Shown here in pieces: positions 36,035 through 50,200 of a stretch of 64,000 nucleotides of DNA; the first letter of the stretch is position 1; every line of letters begins with the position of its first letter. The DNA comes from Apodemus sylvaticus. Taxonomy: Eukaryota; Chordata; Mammalia; Rodentia; Muridae. Under the pieces are notes generated by a model. The model was not told the origin of the DNA. It did no database searches and was given only the letters and a program-made list of their open reading frames with translations. A program made the position numbers and the translations under genes. The stretch spans positions 79,586,626-79,650,625 of the forward strand of contig NC_067473.1 of assembly GCF_947179515.1 (NCBI RefSeq). The letters run 5' to 3'.

Positions 36035-36310
36035 CAGAGTAGAGGGGAAGAGTGAGGGTAAAGCACCTGCCTTGAACATCTGGGGACTGAAGTTCAGCTC
36101 CCCAGAACCCACATTAAAAACAAAAAGCCACTGTGCAGAGTGGCTTACACATAACCCCATGGCACGAGAGGCAGATGCGGAACCTCTGCAGCAACTTGAC
36201 TAGCAAAATGAAGAGCTCCGGGTTCAGTGAGGTCCTGCATCCATGTCTCAGGTGGGAAAATCCAGGAAGACACATGTACCTGCACACACTCTGTGCCCCT
36301 ACATATGTGA

Positions 36311-36345
<35 letters not shown>

Positions 36346-36365
36346 CAAACACCACACACATGTAC
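36035..36365 (+). repeat. B4-type composite SINE with (TG)n
   Basis: tRNA-like head ('taaagcacctgccttgaaca'), B1-like centre ('tgcagcaacttgactagcaa', 'gagctccgggttcagtgagg') and a 3' end with cacatgtacctgcacacac. A (TG)n run at 36309-36342 lies in the tail. Confidence 0.7.
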
Positions 36366-37649
36366 ATGTACAAAACATCTTCTCATAAAACTAATTATTT
36401 CCCAAATAAACTTTATTTTCAAAAAGAGTGTCACAACAGACATAGAAATTTAAATATGACACAGAGAGCAGTTAGAGATCAAATTACGTACATGTGAAGT
36501 CACAGCTGGTGCTTGACCATTCCCACTAATGGGAGGGGGCAAAGGCACTGCTATACAAAATGGCGGATGGCTTTAACAACCATTATCTACAGGTATGCCC
36601 TTCTTCCATACTTCTGTTTGAAAGTTTAGCTGAGGTCTGATACAAAGCCACGTAATTGAGTAATCAAGATCCTTTCTTCTTCGTCGCTCCAGCACAGATG
36701 GTGGTGGCAGCTTGGTGCAAGGCAGCCTTCAAGACACACCACTGTCCTACTGCCCTCCCATGACATTCTCAGGCCTTCTCACAACCTCTCCAGGTTCAGA
36801 AAAATGCCGGTGGTGGCAACCATTTTACAGTTACTCCTGCCATCTTCAAGAACAGGCCCTTGAGTATATTCTCCCCATTACCATGTTTGGTGAGACAGTG
36901 TCCATTGCAGACTTAGTGTTGTCATGTAATATCTATGAACATCAGGAAATGATAGGAACAGGTGAACCAGGACATACACCTAACCCCTCTCACTGGTTAC
37001 TGGGAGGGTGACACAATTCAAAGCAAGACTGTTCTCAGAAAACACAGACTTTTCTGGATCCCAAGGAGAGCTGTGATCAGCCAGCAACTGGTGGGAACTG
37101 TTCCCAGAGGTGAAGATGCTAAGGGAAATGGGGCCCAACAGACACAAGCAAAGTTGCTGCTTCTTCATTAGCAGAGAAGTGGAAGTCTGAACTCAGGAAC
37201 CAAAGGTGCTTTTACAGCTTAGGCACCAAGGCTGGGCTCAGCTGCCAATCTCTGAAGAGTGCTCCTCATCTATAAAGAAGCACCTAGAGAAGCAGCAGCC
37301 TCCCAAGGTGTCAGACACCACCAGTTGGGCAAGAGCACACTTGTAAACTACTAGGTGCTATTCCTAACAAATGGAGATCCGGGAAGTTTGTTCTGAGATA
37401 AAAGTCAACTTGATTAAAAACAATTTAAAAAACAGAATTAGTAGTCATTTTTGGAGATAAAAATGTCTACTTGGAGTCATTTTGGAGCCAATTTGAGATA
37501 AAATGATAAAAGTCAGTTTTTAAACCCAGGGAAGTATTAATAGTAGCTGTTATTGGTTAGCCTTATTTTTGATGAATCAGAAATGGGAAAAGTTTCGTTG
37601 ACATACTAAATTCTCTCATGATTTAATGTTGTTGCAAAGTAATATACCA

Positions 37650-38383
37650 GCTGTAAACTTTATTAGTTTAACAACCAGAAGGCTAACCTGGTAGCCTCAA
37701 AAGTAAACACTGATTATAAATACAACCCTCTGCCATGCCTACCATATTTTGATGCGCTGATTAAAAGGAAACAAACATTATTTGTCTGACATTTTGTACT
37801 AGTTTATTAGCCACCAGGAAGTCTCTGGACACCTATGTATGAGTTGCTGCCTCCCTCACTCATCAACATTGTCTCTCTCCACAGTGAGGCCAAAGCTGTT
37901 AAGGAGTAAGGTCCGCCATATTCCTCCTCCCCGCAAGCAGGGACTCAAAAGCAGGGGAAGAAAAAACAACTTCACTATACCATGAAAATAGCAAGCCTTG
38001 AACTAGTACAAAAGCTTTCGAATATGCCAGTAACAGAATGTTGAGAAAACAGAGGGTGGCAGAAGCACTGGGCACTGGTTCTCACTACACCCTGTGTGGA
38101 TGCTGTGGTGTTTCCAGCTGCAATGTGTTACGATTAGAAGAAAGCAAGCAAACCCAGCTTCTGTGTGAACACGGGGACAGCCCAGAAGTCCTCTACTCGA
38201 CCACAACTGTTACCGCCCAATAACTTACCAGAAAGACATGGATATTTACAAAGTCTCTGGGGTTCTTTAAATAAAAGAAAAATGATATAAAACTAGAAAC
38301 AAGAAGGGCAAAGAAAAAAAGCTTTGCTTAAAGGTGCTGCCTTCCCGTTGGAAACGGACGTGCATAAGATGCCAGGCGCTTCC
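37650..38383 (-). other. Fkbp14: Fkbp14 3' UTR (extent uncertain)
   Basis: Downstream of the stop codon on the minus strand. Two AATAAA signals are visible on that strand, at 37803-37808 and 37659-37664, which would give 3' UTRs of roughly 0.6-0.75 kb. Longer forms cannot be excluded. No repeat is recognised inside. Confidence 0.5.
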
Positions 38384-38542
38384 CTACAATTCGTCATGCA
38401 CATATGTAAATTCTCTGGCGGATATAAATCCATCTTTGTCTTCATCTTCTTTATCAAAAATATCTTCCACCAAAGAATCGTGATGGCTTTCGTTCACCAC
38501 CGCACCGTGCTTCTCAAACTCCTTCTGTAAATACACTTTAAC
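38384..38542 (-). CDS. Fkbp14: Fkbp14 exon 4: EF-hand 2 and HDEL
   Basis: Last coding exon: 52 residues plus TAG (stop at 38384-38386). The acceptor is 'atattttgcag' (AG at 38543-38544), phase 0. It encodes residues 160-211: the end of EF-hand 1's helix, an Asn-Glu-Ser sequon at Asn176, the second EF-hand loop (DEDKDGFISARE) and the ER-retention tetrapeptide HDEL. The C-terminus TYVHDEL matches the mouse form I recall (human has TYKHDEL). Calcium binding and ER retention are established for the family. Confidence 0.97.
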   Translation of the reverse strand, partial: VKVYLQKEFEKHGAVVNESHHDSLVEDIFDKEDEDKDGFISAREFTYVHDEL

Positions 38543-41500
38543 CTGCAAAATATCCGCCGTGATTAATAATAGCTGGCTCTCATTAGCAACCCACAATGCA
38601 TCAGTGCCACAATATAAAGCAAGAACAAAAATAACTCCATAACCAGCTTCTAAAGGAATTAAAACAAACTTTTGCTTTATGGCTATGTTGTGGACATCTA
38701 ATATAATGCATTAGAAATTATATATAATATACATATTTTATGTATATATTATATATACAAAACCATTGCATCAAATATAAGGTTTTTATTAAAATCTATT
38801 ACCTGCCTTTTTGCCTGTTTTTGAGATGCCATCGCTCTCTGAACCTATAGCTCCCTGATTACCACTCTAGCTGGCCAAGTAAGACCCCGGGAGCTCCCTG
38901 TCTCTACCCCCGGCCCCCACGCCCAGTGCTGGGCGTGGCATGCACTGCCACCTCTACTCTTTGCATGGACCTAGGGATCCCAGTTCAGGTCTTCATGCTT
39001 CCATGGCACGCACTGGATGCACAGGCCATCGGCCCAGTCCGTTTGCTTGTTTTCAGCTGGATTCACTTTTATCCTTATAATTTCACATTAAGAAGCCAAC
39101 ATTTAATTTAAGAATCTATGTTCACAGCCCATTTAAATTCATGGGTGTTCTTAGGAGTATGTGCAGGGTTTGTCCATGTGGGGTTGTACACGCATGCACA
39201 TACTTGTGTATATGGAGACCAGAGCCAACCTCAGCTGTCATTCTTTTTTTTTATCTGTTTTTTATTCGATGTATTCTTTATTTACATATCAAATGATTTT
39301 CCCTTTTCTGGGTCCCCACTCCCCGCAAGTCCCATAAGCCCTCTTCCCTCCCCCTATTCCTCCATCAACTCCATCCCACTTCCCTGTTCTGGAATTCCCC
39401 TATACTGCTGCACTGAGTCTTTCCAGAACCAGGGGACACTCCTCTGTTCTTTTGGACATCATTTTATATGTGGATTATTTCTTGGGTATTCCAAGTTTCT
39501 AGGTTAATATCCACTTATCAGTGAGTGCATACCATGATTGATCTTTTGAGACTGGGTTACCTCACTTAGTATGATGTTCTCCAGCTCCATCCATTTGTCT
39601 AAGAATTTCATGAATTCATTGTTTCTAATGGCTGAATAGTACTCCATTGTATATATATATACCACATTTTCTGTATCCATTCCTCCGTTGAGGGATACCT
39701 GGGTTCTTTCCAGCTTCTGGCTACTACAAATAGGGCTGCTATGAACATAGTGGAGCATGTGTCCTTATTACATGCTGGGGAATCCTCTGGGTATTTGCAC
39801 AGGAGTGGTATAGCAGGGTCCTCTGGAAGTGCCATGCCCAGTTTTCTGAGGAACCTCCAGACTGATTTCCAAAGTGGTTGCACCACCTTACAATCCCACC
39901 AGCAGTGGAGGAGTGTTCCTCTTTCTCCACATCCTCGCCAGCACCTGCTGTCTCCTGAGTTTTTGACCTTAGCCATTCTGACTGGTGTGAGGTGAAATCT
40001 CAGGGTTGTTTTGATTTTCAGCTGTCATTCCTTAGAGTCTTGTTTTTTGAGACAGAGTCTCTCAGCTGGAACTGGGTGAGTCTCATTTGGACTGGCTAGC
40101 GGTCTCCAAGGAACTGCCTGTCTCCACCTGCCAGCTCTAAAATTACACAGACACTCTTCCACACCCAACTCTTTTCCCACCTTGGATTCTGGGCCTGGAA
40201 CTTGGGTAACGGTTCATGAATGGCAAGTACTTCACTGCAGCTGCCACCTAGGCTCCAATATATAAGCGCGTTAAATTCCTGGACTATGCACCAATATTCT
40301 CTGGCTCTAAATTATATTTATTATACTCCACTCTTCAAGTGTGAAATGGTTTCTTTATTAACTGCACACAATACAGTCATCCCTACTGCCACAGCACTGT
40401 GTGTGCGGTCTTACAGTCACAAGAGAGCCAACACTGGCAAACAAGCCCCGAGAGCCCTGCTTGCTGCAGGGAGCCTTCAGCAAATGCACTCATCAAGCAC
40501 TAAAGAGTAACAGAGGGGCAGAGCAGGGGAAACAGACATTAAACGTTACCAAATTTCAACTTTATTTTGGTGTTTTATCCGATATGGCTTTCAAATTGTT
40601 TGTTATTCTGATTTAATTGAAAATTAAAATGTAAGATTTAAAAAAATGTCTGGGCAGCATTTTAAAGTGTCAAAAGAATTAACATAACTTCTAAAATGTT
40701 TAGATATGCCATATATATTGCATTATCTGCTAGCCGTGGCTAATATTTTCACAGCATTATATTATAGCTATTGAATAAAATACACTTCAAAGGAATTGTT
40801 AGCATCATAAAATCTTCCAGAAGTTTGTGAGATTCAATCTTTTAAATATTATTTTAAAGTTTACCTTATAGAAGAGGAAAAGTCTTTTTTAGATTTATTG
40901 TTGTTTTATGAGGACTTGCCTACATGTTTGACTGTGCACCATATGCATGCCTGGTGTCCACAGAGGTCAAAAAAAGGCACCAGGCATCAGATCAGCTAGG
41001 ACTTGAGTTACAGACAGTTGTGAGCCATGTGGGTGCTGGAACTGAACCTGGGTCCCCTAGCAGAGCAGCCAGTGCTCTTAACCACTGGATCACCTCTCCA
41101 GCCCAAGAGGAACATTCTTATGGACTAGTTTTTTATGTGTGCGCATTTTTTTTGGACATGTAATGATCATAGAAATTTAAACAAATTATGCTACATGGTT
41201 CTGGGCTTACAGTTCACTTTGCTGAAACTAAGAGGCATATGTGTAATAGGAAATACTCTACTGCCAAGCATGGGAGTGCATGTCTTTGATACCAGCAGAA
41301 GCGAGAGGATCTCTTGAGTCATCCAGGACTTCACTGAAAAACCCTGGCTCAAAAAACAACAAACCAAAACCAAAACCAAAACCAAAACCAAAACCAAAAA
41401 ACATATAATACTAATCAAAAGCTAATAGTTTAAATATGTATACATTATATATAATATGTAATATACATGTCATATATGTCAGAAAACATTTTTAGGAAGG

Positions 41501-44500
41501 CTTTAAGTTTTCATAACCAAGAGCTTTGAAACAATTATGTGCAAGAACCAAATTAGGTAAAGAAAAGGCTGGGGGGGTTGGAAAAAAAAAGAAAAGATAT
41601 CATAATATGCTTGACAGAAGCAAGTTTTCTCTTACATTTGTGCTCCATCTAAGTCTGCCCAGTGTTTTTTGTCTAAGCGGTTCAATACAGAGTCCCTTTC
41701 GCCCTCCTCCTTCCCTCCCCCCTCTACTTCCTTTCCTCCCCTGTTTTTGTTCATTGATCAGATTCTCATACTGCTCATTTGGTTCCAATTTCCAAAATCT
41801 GCTTAACCATAGAAAGCCCAGCAGACCATTGCTGTCACAGGACAGATGCAGGAAGTCAGAGCTACAGGGTACAAGGCTACACTCTGTAGGAATCATGAGA
41901 TAGTGTAGCTCTGCAGAAGCTGGCACAGTGAAGACAATACATCCATTCTAACCAGCAGAATTCACAGGCTGACACATGACATACAGAAATGTATTTTGAA
42001 AGGCATATCTATTGGAGACCACTCCACAGCTCTCTATTTTTGGATCCCCAAAACATGTGTACAGGGGCCTCAAATCTAGGCTCTTCTGAACCTATCGTAG
42101 AACCCTTGAAACAGGTCAAATAGCGACCGGGGCTTAAGTTCACCGCACACTTGCCCAACAGTAGTAAAAATATTTGTAACTTCCAGTATCCTCCTGAGGG
42201 AGATTGTAAGGATCTCTGGCCTTCTTTCAATAGACCTTTCTCCAAAACTCACTGCAAATAGCCAGAAGTTTTTCCAAAGTGCCTGCCAAGGAACATAGCT
42301 TTCTCTGACTAAATAAATAAGCAAATAAAGCACCATCAGCAGTGTCCTACAGAGTGACACCAGCTCAGACTGTCCCCTAGCTCCCTCTGCTCCTCCGCCA
42401 GCTTGGCTCAGCAGCACACACTGCCCGCTGCGGCCGGAAGCCAGTAAAGCTGTGAGCTTGAGGGATGACTGCTTTTGGATACAGTGGTTTCATCGGGTCT
42501 TCTCTCTGAAGAGTCAGAACTCCAGACATTCCTCCTAAAATAAGATTATAGTCTCCATTTTTTATTTGAACCCATGTGCATGAGTAGAAAGAACTGTGTA
42601 CCTTGTGACAGGGCCACACCAGCAGAGCCTAATCAGGACCCTGTGAATTTAAAAATCAAAGCAGGGTCTTGCGCGTGCCTATGCTACAGTTTTTTATTGT
42701 CTTTAAAATATAATTGAGGAGTGGGGAGATGGCTCAGTGGCTAAGAGCATCTGCTGCGGAAGCATGAGGACCCAATTTCAGATGCCCAGCATTGCCAAAG
42801 GTGCATGTGCCTGCAACCCCAGCTGCATTGAGAAGAAAAAGGGTGAGCAAAAGTTAAAGCAGTCAGACAAAGCAAAATGGTTCAGTGACAATCTCAAGGC
42901 AATAAGGCAGACAGCAATAGAGGAAGACACCGGGTCCAGTGTCTGGCCTCTCACTCATGGGTGTCCACTCACAGGCGTACACTCACAGGTGTGCACTCAC
43001 GGGTGTACAAACTGCACACTTACATGCATGCACCACATACATACAAACACATAACCAAAATGCTGCTTCCAGCTCCCCATGAAACTGCAACCCAAACTGT
43101 ATCATCCTTTGCCACCCTGTCCCTGTCCCTGTCCCGGTCCCGCCAGTTTAAACCAGTGATCTCAGGCTTCTCTCCCCAAACTATGGCCTGTCAATATGTG
43201 CTATTTATTAAGGATAAAGTGATATAATGCAGTTGGAACAAAAGTAAGGAGTGGAGACCGGGGGAGGGAAAGGAAAAGGAAACAACGTTATTGTAAGGAT
43301 TAATGTAGATACAGTCTCAAGAAAGGTTCCATGAACAATGAAAGCTACTAAATAGTATGTATGTTTTTCCTACCTTTTGAGTAAGAATATATATTTGCGT
43401 AAACACTGGAAAAATACATTAGAAAGTAATAAATGAGGTGGAGGGATCCAGTGAAGGGCAGAGAGGATATGGGCACAGTAAACACTTCTCTTTTATGACA
43501 GTAAACACTTCTCTTTTATGACGTGCTGAGGATTGATCTCAGAGCCTGGCACAAACTAAGGAAATGCTTGGCCACTGAGTTCCACGCCCAGTCCAAGACC
43601 TCTTTGTATATATTCATTTAAATCAGTTGATTTAAGTCATGAGAATGTCATATATGTATTTTTTTTTTTAGTAAGAGAAAATTACCTTTTATCTGTTAAC
43701 ATCACAGTGTATGAAACCCAGTGACCAGGACTCTAAATCCCAGCACTTAGGAAGCTGAGGCAGGAGATTCACAAAGTCAAGACATACCCAGATGTCACAG
43801 GGAGACCCTGTCTCAAACAAAGCAACATGCACCAAAACAAAACCACAAAGAAACAAACCCACCAGGGTCTGTCAAGATCCCTTGGTCCCCAGTAACTCTG
43901 AGGCAACATCAGTTCCTGGCTCTGAGGTGAAGCTCACCAAGACATTAAAACCCCGAGCATCCCGCTGGCCTGGGGCCTCAGGTAAGAACCATGGGCCTGT
44001 GTCTGCCTCTACACTCTCTCCACAATAGCCAGTGACAGCAGGAAAGCTTGAGATGCGGAGAAATCTTCCTCTTCCTCCCACCCCAAATGCTAGGCCATCA
44101 GGTCGTGGAGGAAAAAATTTCCCTGTGTAAAATCCAGAAATCCCCTCCCACAGAAAATAACTTCAACAAGCTTGGTCAGGCAAAAACTGCCTGTTGGAGA
44201 GTACCCTGAAGCCGGTCAACAGCCAGTCGGCCATCTTGAGCGGAAACCATCCACATGAGAAACTTGTCAGGACCAGCGCGTTTCTCATGCAGTCATAATG
44301 TCGTGGGGGAAAAAAAGCTTTCCAAGATCCCCGGCTGAGGATGAGACACAGTCAACAGTAAGCCTGGGAGAGAGTGGAAGCGGCAGGAGACTGGGCAAGC
44401 CTCTTGGCCAACACATTCTCCCTTAGGTAGTGATTTCCTACCAAAAAAAGGGGGCGATTTTCAAAGCACTTTGGGAAAAGCTGTAAATAATAGTTTACCT

Positions 44501-47181
44501 AAATAAGAATAAAATGCCCTTCTTACTTATTCTTTGAGAACTTTGTATAGTATATTTTATCATATTCTTTCCAAATCTGCAACTCTCCCAGATTCCCTCC
44601 ATCCATCCAATTTCATGTTCTTTCTCTCTCTTAAAAAAAAAAAAAAAAAAAAAAAAAACCTTGTGGAGACTTGATGGCCCAGAGAAGGGGGATGCTAGAG
44701 GGGGGAAGGGCACTCTCTTAGGGGCAAAGGGGATGGGAGATGGGGTGAGGTTTGTAGAGGGGAGACCAGGAAGGGGGACAAAATTTGAAATCTAAATAAA
44801 TAAATAATTTTAAATAAGAAATAAAAAAGGAAATAGTTACAGCCTACCCAGATAAATATATTGCTATAAATCCCATTTAACTTTTTCCTTCCTCACTGGA
44901 ATAGGTTCATAAAAGACAACAAAAAACTCCAGAAAATTCAATGAGGGAATAAGATTGTCTATACAGTGTGTGTATTTGGAAATAAAATGACACAATCAGG
45001 TATAAAGAAGAGCCCATACTGGAGTTAATACAAATCAGTCTCGAAGAAAAAGAAAAAAAAGTAAAACCCCACTAAAGACCATGGGTTGGATTTATGTTGG
45101 CCACGACTTCTAAGCCTGCCCTAGGTCTGGATGACATACTCACTGTCACTTCTTTGAAGAAAACTTATTTTTCTTCTCCCAGAAGCTAAGGTATTTCTAG
45201 AAAATGAGAGCTTAAAATAAAAGTAGAAGAAAAGCAATGGAGGGGCGGCAGGCAGAGTCACCTCTTGCTTAGAGAGTTTCCAGTCGTCATTGAGATCCAT
45301 TTCTTGAAATGACTCCTGGGACCTTGGGCCATTTCGAATTTCCAGGAGGTCAATGTTGAATATCAGTGTGCTCTCTGGGGGGATCTTACCTGATAGGAGG
45401 AGGTGGGGAGAATTTTATTTAGAAGATCTAAAAGTATTCATAACAAAATCAATTATGGTAGCAGACATTTTAACTCCATTCAATAAAGAGGTGCTCCACA
45501 ATCGTCACAGATAGTAGAAGTCACTTATTACTATAATCGCACTTTACCCAGGAAAGAAAAGGAGAACAGAAGGAGGAATAACCAGCCCAAACAGGCAGAA
45601 GAAAAGCACGGTGTTTGGGTGGCAATAAAACACACGTACAGGTGTATATGATAAAAGCCTTGATGCTAATTTTCAAATATAATTAAGACCCTTCATGTTA
45701 CACATCAAGAATGACTTCTAAAAGGCTTGAGTAATTCAGACTGAATTACATCATAAGAGATTTGTTAATTTAGACCAGAAAGTCTAGACCTTTAAGTACA
45801 CAGGGTTGGCACTACGGTGTCTACCACTGGGGGGCAGTATTTAACAGTGGGAGCTCTGTGAGCATGGAATACAACAGAAATTCACATCTGCCTCTTCTAG
45901 GCTTCCGTTCCTTACCTGTAAAATGATTGACAATTTCTACCTTAGGCATCCATGGAGAGGACAAAGGGGGAAATCCACAGAGAAAATAAAACCCTCGGGG
46001 TTGTTCTCGATAAATAGTGCTTGATATTTTTATGGTTTTAAAAATAATAAAGGAAAATTCAAATTTTTCAACAACTTAGGGTACCTCCTGACATAGGACT
46101 TTATGCATTTATTTGTTTGTTGATACATTTAATCAGAAAAGGGAAACCTAAATCAACTTCTAAAAGGAAACTAACACATCTTTAAAAGTTAAAAAAAAAA
46201 ACTTGTTAAAATCTGTGGATACAAACAAAAAAGCTTAACTAAGAGTCAAAGAAACAAACCTTTCCTGGAATTTTAGGCTTTTTTTTTTCTTGTTCAAACT
46301 TGCTTTCTCTATTTAATATAAAGGTCAGGGTCCAGAGGTCAGGATATGGTCATTAGACAATTAGTCTTTCACTGTGCCCCATTTCCTCAAAGTTCTATGA
46401 AAGGGTAGTCAGTTTCTAAGAGAGAAACACTCACGGTGTGAGCCAAAGCTTACCGTTGCCGATGGAGACAGGAAGGGGACATGCACTAGACCCACCGGTG
46501 GGAAAGCTGTTGTCTTTCCAAGGAGACATGCAAGCATGCACTAAAATACTACAAAATTAGTGGTAAATATATAGAAGAATTAGTTTCATGACACCAAAGG
46601 AAACAACTCAGACTTATATCTCTGCATGCTGCGAAGCAAAGCGAAATTAAATATGTCAACTACTGCTATGGTTACATACACAGAGTAAGAGTAAAAGAAC
46701 AGAGACACGGGGAAGAGAAAGATTAGCTCTCCTAGGACGCTCTGTTTTCTTTTGTAAATAATATAGTTAGAACTGAATGTGTTTAATAGCCATGCCAGGG
46801 GAACATGGCATAGCCAGTCCTGCTTCAGAGTACATCATATATGCACAGACAGCATTTAACCTCCCTAGGAAACAGGGAAGGAATCTCCATCCATCCTTTG
46901 GCTATGCTTGGCTGAAGAATGCCACAAGGTCTAATTACACAGCATCAGAGTCGTTCTCTATCTGCTTCCAGTGGCTTCTTACAGGTCTTTTCTTCACTAT
47001 AACAGTACCACATTTTCTTCATAGGGAATTTGTAAGATAGACTCAAAAATGAGTGTAACTCTGAGAATCACAGTACACTATGAATATTTTATTCATTGTG
47101 ATCTACTTTCTATGTACATATACTTCCTGTGGGGAAAGCTAGACAGACAGAAAATCTATTTCCTACTTTTACATCACACAC

Positions 47182-47229
<48 letters not shown>

Positions 47230-50200
47230 TTGCAAATGGCACTTTTAATAAATGAGCAACGTCTTATTTGGCTAACCCTGACTATAACACACTCAAGTTG
47301 GTTCCAATTGGTCAATAATAACACAGTGGTAGACATCCTGGTTCACAATCCTCGCTCTTCAGATCTGGCAACTGGCCCAGATCAGACTTTAGTGAAGAAA
47401 CTACCTCTGTGGCCAGCTGATAAGCATCTCCCAACAGCCCTTGGAGCACTGCATGAATTCAGCCAAAATACCAATTGTCAGTGCCTTGGAAAAAATTGGC
47501 ACAAAAGCTGTGTGGACCAGCCCAACTGCTTATACTACGGAGACAATTATTTTTAATTCAAGTCAATACACTATTTTAAATTAAACAATTGAGGTAGGCA
47601 GTGGTGCCAGACACCTTTTAATCTCAACACTCATAAAGTTAGAGGCAGGCACATCTCTGAGTTAGAAAGCCAGCCTGGTTTAGAGACCAAATTCCAGGAC
47701 AGCCAGGGCTACACAGAGAAACTCTGTTTTGAAAAAACCAAAAATAAATAAATTAAATTAAGCAACTGAAAACTTTACAAATAAGTTTAAATGCAAGAAT
47801 GCAACTCTCACAGTGAGAGCTACAGTGTGGAAGACCTCCTGTCTGTAACTAGATACAGTCATCTATCAAACTACATCCGATCAACCTATTTCAAATGTTC
47901 GGCCCATCACAACACTTGTTAAATCGAGTTGGCAGGTTTCCTCTTGGGAGGGAGGAAACACTGGGAGCTGCACAGCAGGGAGGGTGGCTCAGTTTTACCT
48001 TTTCCTTCTTTGCCATAGCCCAGGGCAGGAGGAATGATGAGCTTTCGCTTCTCTCCCACACACATTCCAGTCAAGCCTTGGTCCCAGCCTTTGAGAACCT
48101 CCAACATGCCCAGGGTGAACCAGACGGGCTGACCATTGTTGTGTTTGTGACTGCCAGAAAGAAAACACAGCAGAATTTTAAAAGCTCATTTTCTTTAACC
48201 ACTAGGAATTGAAGCCAGAGCCCTGTGCATGCTAGGTAAGCTCTCTATACCCTAGAGATTTTTTTAAGTGACTTAAACACAAAGATCCTTGCTGTTTTCA
48301 TGTGTTTCTACCCATCAGTGGTTAGGCTTAAGATCTTAGAAATTAAAGAAAACAGCAATTCTTGGATTAGAAACACACACACCCAAGTCTTCTTCATAGA
48401 GATTCAATTTCCTGACCACTTTTCTTGCTGCAAAACTCATAAATTGAGCTAGCTCAAGAAGGGCAGAGAAAATAGTAAAACAAACAAACAAACAAAAAAG
48501 TTAATTTGAACATGTACTTTAAAGTAAGTATTATCATAAATTTGTCTCTAACTCTAATAACAATCTTACTGTTAATAGGTATTCTTGGAAAATTGTTTCC
48601 AGGATTTGGTCCTCCGTCCCTCAGTCCCTGAACCCACAAGGAGCTCAAATCCACAGTAGTTGCATATAACCTACTGTATACATTAAACCATCTTTAGATT
48701 GCACAGAGTATAATGTAAATGCTATGTGAATAGTTGTTGCATTGGGTAATGACAATACAAAGTCTCCACGTGTTTAATAACTATATATATTTCTTCAAAT
48801 ATTCTGGATCTATAGTTGATTTGAACCAAGAGACATAGAACCTGCAGACGGGGGGTGGTTGGGGGGGCGGTGGGGGGTGGGGGTGTAACTATTCCAGTAT
48901 TATCCCTTGTACAGAGAAAATGATGTTAAATGTACTAGTATTTGACTTTAGATATACCTAACCCCTAAAATCAGGTTATTAATGACAAAGTCTTATCTTC
49001 CCAGGAAGGCAACACACAAAGGAAAAACTTAGGAAATGTCTTGAGTTTGAGAGGAAGATAAAAAGCTAGAAGTATTGCTAAACACCTAAAGGTCCATTTT
49101 TATCCAGACTTAGAGACAAGGGTATCTCATTCCCTGTCTACAAGCCTTTTGATGTACAGTTTATTGATGGTTCTTGTACTGGTTAGTTTCGTGTGTCAAC
49201 TTGACACAGGCTGGAGTTATCACAGAGAAAGGAGTTTCAGTTGGGGAGGTGCTTCCATGAGATCAAGTTGTGGGGCATTTTTTTAATTAGTGATCAGGTG
49301 TGGAGGGCCCCTTGTGTGTGGTACTACCTTTGGGCTGGTGCTCTTGGGTTCTATAAGAGAGCAAGCTGAGCAAGCCAGGGGAAGCAAGCCAGTAAGAAAC
49401 ATCCCTCCATGGCCTCTGCATCAGCTCCTGCTTCCTGACCTGCTTGAGTTCTAGTCCTGACTTCCTTTAGTGATGAACTGCAACGTAGAAGTGTAAGCTC
49501 AATAAACCCTTTCCTCCCCAACTTGCTTCTTGGTCATGATGTTTGTGCAGGAATAGAAACCCTGACTAAGACAAATTGGTACCAGGAGTGGGGTTTTCCT
49601 GTGACAACCTGACCATGTTTGGGGGAGGATTGTGGAAGGACTTTGGAACTTTGAGCTAGAAAAGCTGTGGAAAGTTCTGTAGGAGCTTGAAAGACAATGT
49701 TATGAACAGTGCAGAAGATGGAGTCCTGGCTTGTGAAATTTCAGAGGGAAGATTAAAGACTCTTACAGTGGCCATGTTTTGATTGTGAAGATTCTGTGGT
49801 TTTGGTTAGCTGGGGCTGAAGAATCAGCTGTAAGTAGCAAGATACCAGAACCACTAAAGCAAACCTTTGTGTTACTGGGACTATTGATGCTGGTTAGCTA
49901 GAGCTAGAAATTAGTGGTGATTAAGAAGAGACCAGCATCACTGAGATGAAATCTTCTTGGAAGTGTTTTCTGAGAGCACAGAGAGTGTGTTCCAGAGATA
50001 GCCACAGTTGTATTTTGTGCTGTGGCTAGACTTGGTACTGTGTAAGAGTCACCCAGATGGTATTGGTTTTGAAGGCATGAAGGGGTCATGAAGAGCAGCT
50101 GAGGCTCTTGGCACAGTGAGAGGCCACGGAAGGCCATTGGTGAAGGTGCAAGCCCCAGGACTTGAATGGGTCATGCATAGGAGCAGAGGCTTGTCACCAT

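Larger units (their letters stand above)
25460..37650. other. Scrn1-Fkbp14 intergenic region
   Basis: Between the Scrn1 promoter and the Fkbp14 3' end. No gene is recognised. It holds SINEs, ancient and recent L1 pieces, LTR relics, a solo LTR and pyrimidine tracts listed separately. Stretches with nothing recognised: 25700-26220, 26690-27740, 28340-29310, 30650-31540, 32100-32700, 33500-34600, 35240-35850 and 36370-37650. Confidence 0.7.
38543..45261 (-). other. Fkbp14: Fkbp14 intron 3
   Basis: 6.7 kb. Holds two B4-type SINEs, a recent L1, B3 and B1 SINEs, an ID-like fragment, an L1 3' end and tandem repeats, listed separately. Unassigned stretches: 40260-40880, 41410-42710, 43065-43470, 43830-44560, 44830-45260. 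Confidence 0.9.
45390..47998 (-). other. Fkbp14: Fkbp14 intron 2
   Basis: 2.6 kb with one B1 (47592-47742) and a (TA)n repeat (47187-47225). The remainder shows no recognised repeat or gene. Confidence 0.93.

Noticed and set aside
36712..37011. 99-codon open frame between Scrn1 and Fkbp14, preceded by a pyrimidine-rich start-like stretch
   Set aside because: I considered a processed pseudogene of a ribosomal or HMGN-type gene, but could not match more than a few residues and saw no A-tail or flanking duplication.
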